A DNA stretch of 64,000 bases, from assembly GCA_002722175.1 (NCBI GenBank), contig PBKU01000039.1:1-64000 (forward strand). The letters run 5' to 3'. Below are positions 35,490 through 44,476 of the stretch, one piece after another (position 1 is the first letter of the stretch; every line of letters begins with the position of its first letter). Source of the DNA: Magnetovibrio sp. Its GTDB lineage: Bacteria; Pseudomonadota; Alphaproteobacteria; Rhodospirillales; Casp-alpha2. Under the pieces are notes generated by a model. The model saw nothing but the letters and a program-made list of their open reading frames with translations, did no database searches and had not been told where the DNA came from. The position numbers were made by a program, and so were the translations under genes.

Positions 35490-38039
35490 CTACGAATTAC
35501 GTGTATTCATTGACTTCCAGTCAGTCCCGGCAACTGGTATACCGGTGGCCTTTGAGGTGTCGATGGTTATGGAGCGCATGTCTTCTGGCTCAATATTTTG
35601 CAAAACCGTTTTTCCGGTGCACCTTGCCATCATCGAGGATTCGCCAATGTTTGCATTTATAATACTTACGACAGCATCGCGACGCTCTTTAGCAGTTCGG
35701 TTAGCTGAAAATTTGATGGTTGAATTTTCAGTGATCTCTCCCCCTACTGCTATTCCAACTTGGGCACTAAAAATTACTGCCTTACATCCAAGTCCGATTA
35801 ATTTTGCAGCGTCAGTTCCGGATCGCATGCCACCGAACCAAACGAGGTCAATCTGTTCCTCTTTGCGTATTTTTCTTAGATATTGAATGGTTTCCCGCAT
35901 GATACTTAGATTTGGGGTCCCCCGTAACTCAGGCCAACTACCACCGATGTCGCTGGAACCGTCCAAAAGCAAGAAATCCATTTTTTTGTCTAATGCAAGC
36001 TTAATAATCTCTTCGAGACAAAGGTGTTCATTGATGTATAGTCCTGCCAATTGATTTGAATTTACCCGTTTGGCAAATTTGGGGTGAATGTGGCTTTTTA
36101 GCACGTGCACTACCCCTAAGGCATCGCTATGCACCGGGTCCCCATCAAAAACGAGTTGGATCCATGCGGTGTTTTGGCCGAGAGGATTCCTTCCCACGTA
36201 AACACACTTGGTGTCCGCTAACCCTAAGGCAACGGAGTCCCTAATCTCTGCGGGAGCATCATCGAAGCCGGCAACAAAAAATGGCAGGTCTAGCATAATT
36301 TTTTGCGCTATGTCGCTAGAAACTTTGCAAGATTCGCGATAAGGATCAATCACTAGACGCGAAAGGTTAGCCGGCAAAAATACCAAGTCATCAATCGTAG
36401 GTTCTCTTTGTTTAGGAAAAGGATTTTTCCTGATTTTAAGTCTTTTCTTTAACATAGCTTTATGTTTTGTAACATCGAGTGGATTAGTCCTAGCCATAGA
36501 AAACAAATCTTCTCGATGAACAACAGAATAGTCGTTTGATCCGGTTTCTGCATCACAGCGATAACATCTCGCAGCTTCATTTCTTGCAGTTTTTTCATCG
36601 TAGGTTGATTCGATCTCTGGGAACTCGACAGGGTTTTCTCCCAAGCCGTGGAAAATCGGTTCTTGCACAGGGAAACGCTCCCACATCATGTCTTGTGCAA
36701 CAGGCACTCGCCTAGAGCGGTAAGGTGTCCGGTATGGAAGGGGGGCTTTGCGGCCTTCTAGAAAGGCGTTTACATAATAAGCTGCTCGTTGGCCATGATT
36801 CATGGCCACTACAATTGTCGAGCCTCCAAATGCACCATCCCCGGCGGCAAAAACCTTTTTGTCGTCGGTCAACATACCATCAAAGGTAGTCTTGATTCGG
36901 TCATTATGTATTAGCCCAAGGTTATCTAACTCGCTGCAAACTGTTTTTTGACCCACTGCTGCTATAACCATTCCACAGATGATTTCATGCTCTGTGCCAG
37001 GGATAGAAAGCGCGATTTTCCGGCCGTCAGTGCCAGTATCCCCGGGCCTTGTTTTGGTGCATCGAATAGCAATATTGTTTCCGCGTTCAATAATCTCTAT
37101 TTGCTGAGTATTATATAGAATTTCGACACCTTCTTTTATGGCACCTTCAAGTTCGATTTTTCGTGCTGGGATTTCGTTGGGGCCGCGCCGATAAATTACC
37201 TTTACGTGTTTACAGCCTGGCAGCCGTAATGCAGCGCGACATGCATCCATGGACACATCCCCCCCTCCTACAACAACTACCGTATCGGGCATTTCTGGGC
37301 GCTCCCCATTATTTACTTGTCGCAGAAAAGAGACACCATCAACGACCCGGGGGTCATGCTCTCCTGAAATATGCATTGCCTTTCCCCACCACGCGCCAAT
37401 AGTGAGGAGAACGGCGTCGTAGCGGCCTTTTAGCTGATTTAAAGTAATATCTTTTCCCAATTCAGAATTCAGATGGATTTTAAGGCTTTTGCAGCGTTGG
37501 ACCAGTCGTTGTATATCTTCTTCAATGATTTGTGCTGGCAACCGAAACGCTGGTATTCCCCAAATCATCATTCCCCCGATGCGATCAGACATCTCATAAA
37601 CATGGACCTCATAGCCTGCTACGCACAAATCGTGGGCAGCAGTAAGGCCGGCCGGCCCGGCGCCTACAATGGCAACTTTTTTTTCCTTAGTAGCGAATAT
37701 TGGCGTTGGTTTGTATTCATGGGCTATACGATCCATTACATATCGTTTTAGGTTTCGGATCATTAATGGGCCATCGCTATCAGTGCGACGGCAAGCGGGT
37801 TCGCAGGGGGCGTCACAGACTCTACCACATATCGATGAAAATGGGTTAGTCGAGGTAATCGCCTCAAAGGCCTTTTCCCATTTCTGTTCCCAGATATATG
37901 CTATGTAAGATGGCGCATCGGTACCGACTGGGCAGGCAACTTGGCAGGGCGCCGGGACAAAGTGGGGTTCATTTGTGTGATCTTCATATTCAGACGGCGC
38001 ATCAGGCATGTCTATCCGGTCAAGATTATATACAGCCAT
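35490..38039 (-). CDS. GltD-like FAD/NAD(P)H oxidoreductase fused to an FMN-domain-like tail
   Basis: This is an 849-residue protein. Residues ~30-90 carry the cysteine-rich 4Fe-4S domain of GltD (CQVACPVGTDAPSY, CGRVCDAPCEPACRR). An FAD fold follows (VAIVGAGPAGLTAAHDL, ~125-141), then an NAD(P)H fold (VVVVGGGDVSMDACRAAL). This is the plan of the glutamate synthase small subunit. From ~540 onward there is a second region resembling the FMN barrel of the large subunit (LVWFGGMRSGTDAAKLIGLG, VGIAVGGEI), but without the 3Fe-4S cysteines. The start shares one base with the upstream stop (TAATG), so translation is coupled. The fusion is not the standard GltD form. Confidence 0.82.
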   Translation of the reverse strand: MAVYNLDRIDMPDAPSEYEDHTNEPHFVPAPCQVACPVGTDAPSYIAYIWEQKWEKAFEAITSTNPFSSICGRVCDAPCEPACRRTDSDGPLMIRNLKRYVMDRIAHEYKPTPIFATKEKKVAIVGAGPAGLTAAHDLCVAGYEVHVYEMSDRIGGMMIWGIPAFRLPAQIIEEDIQRLVQRCKSLKIHLNSELGKDITLNQLKGRYDAVLLTIGAWWGKAMHISGEHDPRVVDGVSFLRQVNNGERPEMPDTVVVVGGGDVSMDACRAALRLPGCKHVKVIYRRGPNEIPARKIELEGAIKEGVEILYNTQQIEIIERGNNIAIRCTKTRPGDTGTDGRKIALSIPGTEHEIICGMVIAAVGQKTVCSELDNLGLIHNDRIKTTFDGMLTDDKKVFAAGDGAFGGSTIVVAMNHGQRAAYYVNAFLEGRKAPLPYRTPYRSRRVPVAQDMMWERFPVQEPIFHGLGENPVEFPEIESTYDEKTARNEAARCYRCDAETGSNDYSVVHREDLFSMARTNPLDVTKHKAMLKKRLKIRKNPFPKQREPTIDDLVFLPANLSRLVIDPYRESCKVSSDIAQKIMLDLPFFVAGFDDAPAEIRDSVALGLADTKCVYVGRNPLGQNTAWIQLVFDGDPVHSDALGVVHVLKSHIHPKFAKRVNSNQLAGLYINEHLCLEEIIKLALDKKMDFLLLDGSSDIGGSWPELRGTPNLSIMRETIQYLRKIRKEEQIDLVWFGGMRSGTDAAKLIGLGCKAVIFSAQVGIAVGGEITENSTIKFSANRTAKERRDAVVSIINANIGESSMMARCTGKTVLQNIEPEDMRSITIDTSKATGIPVAGTDWKSMNTRNS

Positions 38040-40006
38040 TACCTATTACCTATACGCATTTGCAATTTATCTGGTAAATCTTTTTTCCGTGACGGGACTA
38101 GTTCCAAACCCGTTATTTCGGCTGCTTCGGGAGTTAGGGCCACCAGGTCATCGCGGTTAAGTTTGTGAGTGTTTTTGTAGCCCAATCCTAGTGTAATTGC
38201 TGCGATCTGCCAACGGACACTTTCCAAAAAGCGGTGAATATTTCTCGCTTCTATCTCTGGATTATAACGTTTCTCATGCTCGGGATCCTGTGTTGCTATT
38301 CCGGTTACGCATTGACCTACATGGCACTGCATGCAGGCTATACATCCACCAGCAATGATAGTTGAGGTGCCAAATGCAACGGCATCAGCGCCTAAGCATA
38401 GGGCTTTTACTGCATCGACGCCATCTCGAAGTCCCCCCATTAGAACAATTTCAATATTTTTACGTCGCCCAATCTCTTCTAGTGCATCGACGGCTTCTAT
38501 AATCGCAGGTAATGTTGGAATTCCAACATATTCAAGCACTTCTGCGCTACCAGCGCCGGTAGAACCCTGCATTCCATCCAATTCGATAAAATCAAAGCCA
38601 TCTTTTGCTGCAATTTTAATGTCATCCCGAACTCTTCCTGCACCTAACTTAACTGAAACTGGAAGTTGATAATTTGTTGCTTCACGGAACTCCTCAATCT
38701 TGATGACAAGGTCGTCTGCACCTAGGACGTCAGGGTGTCGAGATGGTGACCGCAAATCAATACCGGCTGGAATTCCTCGAATTTTAGCTAGTTCTTTTGT
38801 CACTTTTTTTGCCATTAGTTGTCCACCTAAACCTGGCTTGGCACCTTGTGAAATGTAGATTTCAAGGCCGTCTGCTCTTTTCATGTCATGGATATTCCAT
38901 CCTAGTCGTCCCCCTAAACACTGGAAAATAAGCTGTGACGCCGCATCTCGTTGCGCGTCGCTCATGCCCCCTTCACCCGTATTTTCAGCAATATTTGACA
39001 TTGAAGATGCCATTCCTATCGCCATTTTTGTCGAACGGCTTAGGGCCCCATAACTCATTGGTGCAATCATTACTGGCATGCTTAGATCCAAAGGCTTTGC
39101 TCCATTTAATCCACCAATTTTGGTATGCATATTAACTTTTGAAACAGGGTTGCTTTCTTCAATGGAATTAGAGAGATCTCTCCTAAACCCTAAGTCAGAA
39201 AGGTGTGGTAATGTCCTTGCGCCACCGTATCCGCGAATGCGATAACGACCTATCTGGGATTTTACAAAAATATCTTCCTGAATTTTTTGATTCCAGTATT
39301 GCGAAGCACCGGAGAATGTGAAAAAGGGTATGGACCGAATTTGCTGTTCGGTAGAAGCATACCGCAATCGTTTTCCAGCATTGACGATCTTTTGAAATTT
39401 TTTTGGAGCTGAAATTTTATAACGTTCAAGAAAATCCTGAATGCTATCTAATTCTTTAGAATCGTAATCTGTGATTGTAGCGTCAGACCCTAGGCTTTCG
39501 ATCTTCCCGGCAACATATATTGTCCCACCGGTCATATCTTCACCAACCCGTTCCCCTGAATTTCCCAGAATGATTAGGCGTCCACCATACATCATGTATC
39601 CGGCCATAAAATTAGCATTGCCAGCGCACAGAAGTGTTCCTTCTTTCATCACCTGGCCGGCACGCGAGCCCATGTTTCCATGAATGACAACCTCAGCTCC
39701 CCGAATGGCAACGCCAGCAATCGCGCCGGCGTTTCCGTTCACGACAATTGAACCCTCGAGCATGTTATCTCCAAGGCCCCAGCCAACATTATTGTCAATT
39801 TCAAAATTTGGGCCATCTGTTAGCCCGCCACAAAAGTAACCCGCTGAACCTTTAATATGAACCTGGATTTCAGCTGTTAGCCCAACCCCTATATGATGCT
39901 TAGCATCGGGGTTAAGGATCTGAACGTTCTCTCCTGCAGCACCCGCCTGCCGAATCTGTTCATTTGCTGCGCGGACAGCAGTAGTATTTAAGTCGATTTT
40001 TGCCAT
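38039..40006 (-). CDS. Glutamate synthase-like subunit: GXGXG domain fused to FMN domain
   Basis: This is a 655-residue protein. The N-terminal ~200 residues are a GXGXG beta-helix domain (GDNMLEGSIVVNGNAGAIAG, GGTIYVAGK), as in GlxC/MgsB. Residues ~260-600 are the FMN-binding glutamate synthase barrel, as in GlxD/MgsC, with MAPMSYGALS, GEGGMSD and VLMGGLRDGVDAVKAL. The 3Fe-4S cysteines C555, C558, C561 and C566 are all present. In rhizobial glxBCD and methylotroph mgsABC these two parts are separate genes. The product should form the catalytic core of a glutamate synthase or N-methylglutamate synthase-like enzyme. It overlaps the amidotransferase gene by 19 bases. Confidence 0.87.
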   Translation of the reverse strand: MAKIDLNTTAVRAANEQIRQAGAAGENVQILNPDAKHHIGVGLTAEIQVHIKGSAGYFCGGLTDGPNFEIDNNVGWGLGDNMLEGSIVVNGNAGAIAGVAIRGAEVVIHGNMGSRAGQVMKEGTLLCAGNANFMAGYMMYGGRLIILGNSGERVGEDMTGGTIYVAGKIESLGSDATITDYDSKELDSIQDFLERYKISAPKKFQKIVNAGKRLRYASTEQQIRSIPFFTFSGASQYWNQKIQEDIFVKSQIGRYRIRGYGGARTLPHLSDLGFRRDLSNSIEESNPVSKVNMHTKIGGLNGAKPLDLSMPVMIAPMSYGALSRSTKMAIGMASSMSNIAENTGEGGMSDAQRDAASQLIFQCLGGRLGWNIHDMKRADGLEIYISQGAKPGLGGQLMAKKVTKELAKIRGIPAGIDLRSPSRHPDVLGADDLVIKIEEFREATNYQLPVSVKLGAGRVRDDIKIAAKDGFDFIELDGMQGSTGAGSAEVLEYVGIPTLPAIIEAVDALEEIGRRKNIEIVLMGGLRDGVDAVKALCLGADAVAFGTSTIIAGGCIACMQCHVGQCVTGIATQDPEHEKRYNPEIEARNIHRFLESVRWQIAAITLGLGYKNTHKLNRDDLVALTPEAAEITGLELVPSRKKDLPDKLQMRIGNR

Positions 40007-40899
40007 GTGTCAAAAGTACCAGGTGGTGGCTCCATAGTATTTAATGCCTGCCCTGGAAATAAGCGATTTAATGACACTTCCTCGGATGCTATGGCAATGA
40101 GCTCTTCATTTTCAAATTTTACCATAGGTTTTGCGGCCAATCGATCTTTCGCGTAACCTATTTCGTCTTTAGTAGAAACCAGGAATGAAAATGTTCCATC
40201 CATGTCTTCGATGGAGGTTTCAAGGGCTGCCATAAGAGACTGTCCTTTAGACAACATATCAGCTAAGTAAACAGCTATTAGCTCACTGTCATTGTCTGTA
40301 TTAAATTTAAAATTACGTTGTTCAAGACGCCGTCGCATTTTCCAATAATTTGTAATTTGTCCGTTATGGACAATTGCAATATCTGCAAAACCCGTCGCCC
40401 AAAAGGGGTGGGCAGCTTCTAATTTAACATCGGATTCTGTTGCAAGTCGCACATGACCAATCCCATGGGAACCCTTAAATTCTTCTACTCCGTACTCTGA
40501 ATCAACGTCGTGAGCACCACCCATATCTTTTATAATATCTAGGCTATTCCCAATAGAAATCACTTTTGCTGTCTTTTCAATTGCATATGCAAATTTCTGG
40601 ATATCACCAGAGAATTTCACAGTAACTCTAAGAGTGCGGCCTATAAATTCTTTGTCAAGAACTTTTGCTTGGAATTTAGCCAGTTGGTTCTCGATATCTT
40701 CAATAGAAGAAAGTGCTGAATCTCCCGTCCCAACAAAAAAACGAAGCCGTAACTGGTCAGGTTTTTGGCGATGGTAAAGAGCAAATCCAGTTGAATCAGG
40801 GCCACGATGTTGGCACCCATCTAACATGTCTATCAGGTTCTTGCCGATAGCGACGTCGCTTCTTTGTTGCTTGTACAGAATTCCCGCAATACCACACAT
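39988..40899 (-). CDS. Class II glutamine amidotransferase subunit (GlxB/MgsA-like)
   Basis: This 303-residue protein starts MCGIAGILYK, so C2 becomes the N-terminal nucleophile after methionine removal. The ATG at 40899 is therefore chosen rather than one at 40929. Further marks are CQHRGPDSTGF, GIGHVRLATES and AHPFWATGFADIAIVHNGQITNYW, matching the glutaminase domain of glutamate synthase and PurF. It would release ammonia, or accept an amine, for the partner FMN subunit. It is the first gene of a four-gene operon with the GXGXG-FMN, GltD-like and MFS genes, and diverges from a glutamine synthetase gene. Confidence 0.88.
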   Translation of the reverse strand: MCGIAGILYKQQRSDVAIGKNLIDMLDGCQHRGPDSTGFALYHRQKPDQLRLRFFVGTGDSALSSIEDIENQLAKFQAKVLDKEFIGRTLRVTVKFSGDIQKFAYAIEKTAKVISIGNSLDIIKDMGGAHDVDSEYGVEEFKGSHGIGHVRLATESDVKLEAAHPFWATGFADIAIVHNGQITNYWKMRRRLEQRNFKFNTDNDSELIAVYLADMLSKGQSLMAALETSIEDMDGTFSFLVSTKDEIGYAKDRLAAKPMVKFENEELIAIASEEVSLNRLFPGQALNTMEPPPGTFDTWQKST

Positions 40900-41016
40900 A
40901 ATTAAAATCCGTTCCGCCTTTTGAAACAATGAATTAACTTGTTAGATCGATTTACTCCTGTGTACTCTGAATACGTCTTTTATATCTAACGCTAAGATAT
41001 GGTAGTTACAATACCA

Positions 41017-41036
41017 ACAAAGAAAATTTTCTTTGT
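41017..41036. promoter_or_regulatory. Perfect 20-base palindrome between glxB-like and glnT-like genes
   Basis: ACAAAGAAAA and TTTTCTTTGT form a perfect 10+10 palindrome without a spacer. It lies in the 241-base divergent intergenic region, 117 bases from one start codon and 104 from the other. That central position fits an operator shared by both operons. No regulator gene lies next to it. Confidence 0.5.
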
Positions 41037-41140
41037 AAAAAAGGATTTTTACGCTGTACCCTTTAGTTTCTCTTGATAGACTGTGTACAAAATATAAACT
41101 TGATAAGTGATTAGTCTTCATGTTAGGAGGAGTTACTGAT

Positions 41141-42448
41141 ATGCCCAAAAATTTAGCCGTAATCGCTAAGCAGAAAAAAATAAAATATTTCTTGATTAGC
41201 TTCGTCGATCTTTTTGGCGTTCTAAGGGCGAAATTAGTACCATCAGCAGCCATTGGTGATATGCAAAAGAGCGGGGCAGGGTTTGCTGGTTTTGCTGCAT
41301 GGTTAGATATGACGCCGGCACACCCTGATATGTTCGCAGTGCCAGATCCGAGTAGCATTATTCAATTGCCGTGGAAGCCAGACGTTGCGTGGGTTGCCGG
41401 GGATCTCTGGATGGATGGTCAATTAGTTCAAGCTTCACCTCGAGTTATGCTTAAACGACAATTGGAGAGAGCTCGGAAAAAAGGACTCAGAATGAAGACA
41501 GGGGTTGAATGTGAATATTTTCTAATTAATTCAGATGGCACTGCGATCGCCGATAACCGCGATATTCAGACAAAGCCGTGCTATGATCAAAGTGCATTGA
41601 TGCGACAATATGATGTGATTTCAGAAATATGCGATAACATGCTTAGCCTAGGTTGGGGGCCTTACCAGAATGACCATGAAGACGCAAATGGGCAATTTGA
41701 AATGAATTGGGAATATGATGATGCTTTGGTTACGGCAGATCGCCACACATTTTTCAAGTTCATGGTGAAATCCATTGCAGAAAAGCACAATCTTAGAGCT
41801 ACGTTTATGCCAAAACCATTTGTCAACCTTACCGGAAACGGTTGCCATGCTCACGTCTCTCTCTGGGATAAGACCGGAAAAAAGAACCTATTTTTTGATC
41901 GTAAAGATGAGATGGGCCTAAGCAAAAAAGCATACTCCTTTTTAGGTGGCATCATACATAGCGCAGAGGCTTTATGTTCAATTTTCAACCCAACGATTAA
42001 TAGCTATAAACGTATTAATGCTCCGCGCACAATTTCTGGAGCTACGTGGTCACCGAATACTGTGACCTTTGGCGGAAACAATCGAACTCATATGATACGC
42101 ATCCCTGACCCTGGTAGATTTGAACTGAGGCTGATGGATGGAGCGGCTAATCCATATATGATTCAAGCTTCTGTCCTTGCTGCTGGTTTAGATGGCATTG
42201 AGAATTCAAGGGACCCGGGAGCCCGACACGACATAGACATGTATGCAGAAGGACACACAGTGCGGAACGCGAAAAAACTTCCCTTAAACCTGCTCGATTC
42301 TATTCGTGCACTTCAAAAAAGCAAGGTGCTCAATCAAGCATTTGGTGACGCAGTAATCGAAAGTTATGCAAAACTGAAATTGCAGGAGTGGGATTCATAT
42401 TCTCAGCACCTGACAAAATGGGAGATGGACCAAACACTTGATTGCTAA
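41141..42448 (+). CDS. glnT: GlnT-type glutamine synthetase (possible gamma-glutamylamide synthetase)
   Basis: This 435-residue member of the glutamine synthetase family has GVECEYFLI for metal binding, NGCHAHVSLWD and NSYKRINAP in the catalytic core, and NRTHMIRIPDPGRFELRLMDGAANPY near the C-terminus. It resembles GlnT/GmaS enzymes more than housekeeping GlnA. Family members make glutamine or gamma-glutamylmethylamide from glutamate and ammonia or an amine with ATP. The ATG at 41141 has AGGAGGA upstream and was chosen over 41120. The divergent glutamate-synthase-like operon suggests that both act on the same nitrogen source. Confidence 0.85.
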   Translation: MPKNLAVIAKQKKIKYFLISFVDLFGVLRAKLVPSAAIGDMQKSGAGFAGFAAWLDMTPAHPDMFAVPDPSSIIQLPWKPDVAWVAGDLWMDGQLVQASPRVMLKRQLERARKKGLRMKTGVECEYFLINSDGTAIADNRDIQTKPCYDQSALMRQYDVISEICDNMLSLGWGPYQNDHEDANGQFEMNWEYDDALVTADRHTFFKFMVKSIAEKHNLRATFMPKPFVNLTGNGCHAHVSLWDKTGKKNLFFDRKDEMGLSKKAYSFLGGIIHSAEALCSIFNPTINSYKRINAPRTISGATWSPNTVTFGGNNRTHMIRIPDPGRFELRLMDGAANPYMIQASVLAAGLDGIENSRDPGARHDIDMYAEGHTVRNAKKLPLNLLDSIRALQKSKVLNQAFGDAVIESYAKLKLQEWDSYSQHLTKWEMDQTLDC

Positions 42449-42563
42449 ATAGCTAGCCTGTTAGTGGACCTTTTTTAGGAATATAGTTGGGAGGAGTGTT
42501 TCGTTCTAGGGCACTAGTTAGCCCCTAAATTTTTTGCATAGGTTAGGGAGCAATAGCCTGGTC

Positions 42564-44345
42564 TTAAGAGGTGCCACTTGTCATCGATTGGATAAGGGCA
42601 CTTTTGACTTCGTCAGCTATTGAATTTTCAACATAGCAGCTTCCAACATCGCTATGGCCACCTCCACCATAGGTAAGCATCAATTCGCCAATATTAGTAT
42701 TTAAGGTGCGGTCGAAAATTGATTTGCCACATGAAAAAACAGTTTTTTGTTTTCCTAAACCCCACATGACATGAATTGAAACATTGCATTCAGGGTACAA
42801 GGCATAAACCATAAAGCGGTTTCCCACATGAATAGTATCTTCATCCTTTAGATCTATAACAACGACATTTTCATATGTTGTTGAGCAGCGTTTAATTTGA
42901 TTCTTGAAAAGAGATTCTTGTTCAAAATAAAAATCGATACGTTCTTTTACATCTGGATGTTCCAGCACATCCACAATGGAATTTTCTCGGCATAAATCGA
43001 TTAGATTCATCATTAGTTCATAGTTAGGAATCCGGAAGCCCTGGAAGCGCCCAAGCCCTGTTCTGGGGTCCATAACAAAGTTAAGCAGAGTCCATTTATT
43101 TGGGGACAGGACGTCTTCCATGGCATATTTCGCGGAATCAGCCTGATCAACTGCTGCTAGCATTTCATCTGCAATGTTTGGTAGATTTTTTTTTCCGCCA
43201 AAAAAATTAAATAGAACACGGGACGCCGAAGGCGCAGCGGGGTCTATTATATGGTTATGCCGTAAAGCCCCTAGTCGATTTATTTCACTAATATGATGGT
43301 CAAAGACGGCAAAAACGCCTGGTACATAAGGCAAGTTCGTTGAAATATCATTTTCTGAAACGGGTACCTCGCCCTCTTGCATTTGATTTGGATGGGCAAA
43401 CAAGATATCGTCAATAAGGCCAAGCTCTTCAAGGATAATGGCACAAACTAGCCCATCAAAATCACTTCTGGTAATGAGCCGGTAATGTTGATTTAACATA
43501 TCTTCTGGCTTCAGTCTGGCAAGTGAGTTTTGTGTGTCATTATTACCAATAGAAGCCGTCTTTTTTGTGGGGCCAGGTGATTTGGCAGTGGAAATAGATG
43601 GGGCAGCTGCGGTGTATTTTTCTTTCATCGTTCCAAAGACCTCTAAAAACTGATGGGCTTCTTTTTGGCGAAAACAACCTCCCGTTAAAGGTGCGATAAA
43701 ATCAATCTTACGTGTTTTGACAAGCTCTACCCATTGTTTTCGGTCTGACCTTTTTGGAAACCAAAAATCGTGAAATTCCACCATAGAAGGAAGGGTTTCA
43801 TTTAAATCGGAAAGAAAAGGCGTATCATGAAATGATATTTCAAATGAATTTTGGCCGATCATCCCAGAATAAAGAACGCGAGAATAAGTATCATAGATTG
43901 ATATGGATAAAGGGCTTTGCAAATGGTTTGTTGGAATGAAGTTTAACTTGCTTCCACTTTCGATTTCGAGTTCTTCTCCGGCATCAGCAATATTCTTTAG
44001 ATTTTCCTCAAAATCGAGGTGGGAAAGCCTACCAACTGCGCCATTTGGAACGAGGATTTTCACATTCTTAGGTAACACTTGAAGCCACAAGGATAAGCTG
44101 GAAGTTGCTGCAGCATCCAGGGACGTAAGAATAATACGATTAACGCGCTCAAGTGAAATCTGTTGGGAAAAGTTAGATAGGTAAACTGGGAAATCACTAA
44201 CGCCACCTGGATCGATTAATGTTACAGATGATCCCGCGCATATAACGTGATGATTTAGCGATAATCGATCACTTGATTTTTCAACGTGATTGGAAAAGAC
44301 TAGCCAAACATGGTTATTTTTTTTAAATAGTGTATGACAACTCAT
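42564..44345 (-). CDS. DHH-family phosphoesterase fused to a degenerate metallo-beta-lactamase-like domain
   Basis: This is a 593-residue protein. The N-terminal ~250 residues follow the plan of the metallo-beta-lactamase domain of diiron flavoproteins, but where the HxExDHSG metal ligands belong the sequence reads TSLDAAATSSL (residues 74-84), so the site is lost. A linker rich in S, T, P and A (~250-285) follows. The C-terminal half is a DHH phosphoesterase: RSDFDGLVCAII, VFDHHIS, and the DHHA1 glycine motif GGGGHSDVGS. DHH enzymes cleave small phosphodiesters, nanoRNA or polyphosphate; which one applies here is unknown. The ATG has GAGAGGGA upstream. It converges on glnT. Confidence 0.8.
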   Translation of the reverse strand: MSCHTLFKKNNHVWLVFSNHVEKSSDRLSLNHHVICAGSSVTLIDPGGVSDFPVYLSNFSQQISLERVNRIILTSLDAAATSSLSLWLQVLPKNVKILVPNGAVGRLSHLDFEENLKNIADAGEELEIESGSKLNFIPTNHLQSPLSISIYDTYSRVLYSGMIGQNSFEISFHDTPFLSDLNETLPSMVEFHDFWFPKRSDRKQWVELVKTRKIDFIAPLTGGCFRQKEAHQFLEVFGTMKEKYTAAAPSISTAKSPGPTKKTASIGNNDTQNSLARLKPEDMLNQHYRLITRSDFDGLVCAIILEELGLIDDILFAHPNQMQEGEVPVSENDISTNLPYVPGVFAVFDHHISEINRLGALRHNHIIDPAAPSASRVLFNFFGGKKNLPNIADEMLAAVDQADSAKYAMEDVLSPNKWTLLNFVMDPRTGLGRFQGFRIPNYELMMNLIDLCRENSIVDVLEHPDVKERIDFYFEQESLFKNQIKRCSTTYENVVVIDLKDEDTIHVGNRFMVYALYPECNVSIHVMWGLGKQKTVFSCGKSIFDRTLNTNIGELMLTYGGGGHSDVGSCYVENSIADEVKSALIQSMTSGTS

Positions 44346-44476
44346 TGATCCCTCTCACGAGCAACACATATTGCTAGTAGTAAAAAATAGTACCGTGAAT
44401 GTTGGACCACGTTCCGTTCGAAAAATTTTTGTTTCCTTTCTATGCAAATATTAACTTTTTAGATTGCTAAGGTATA

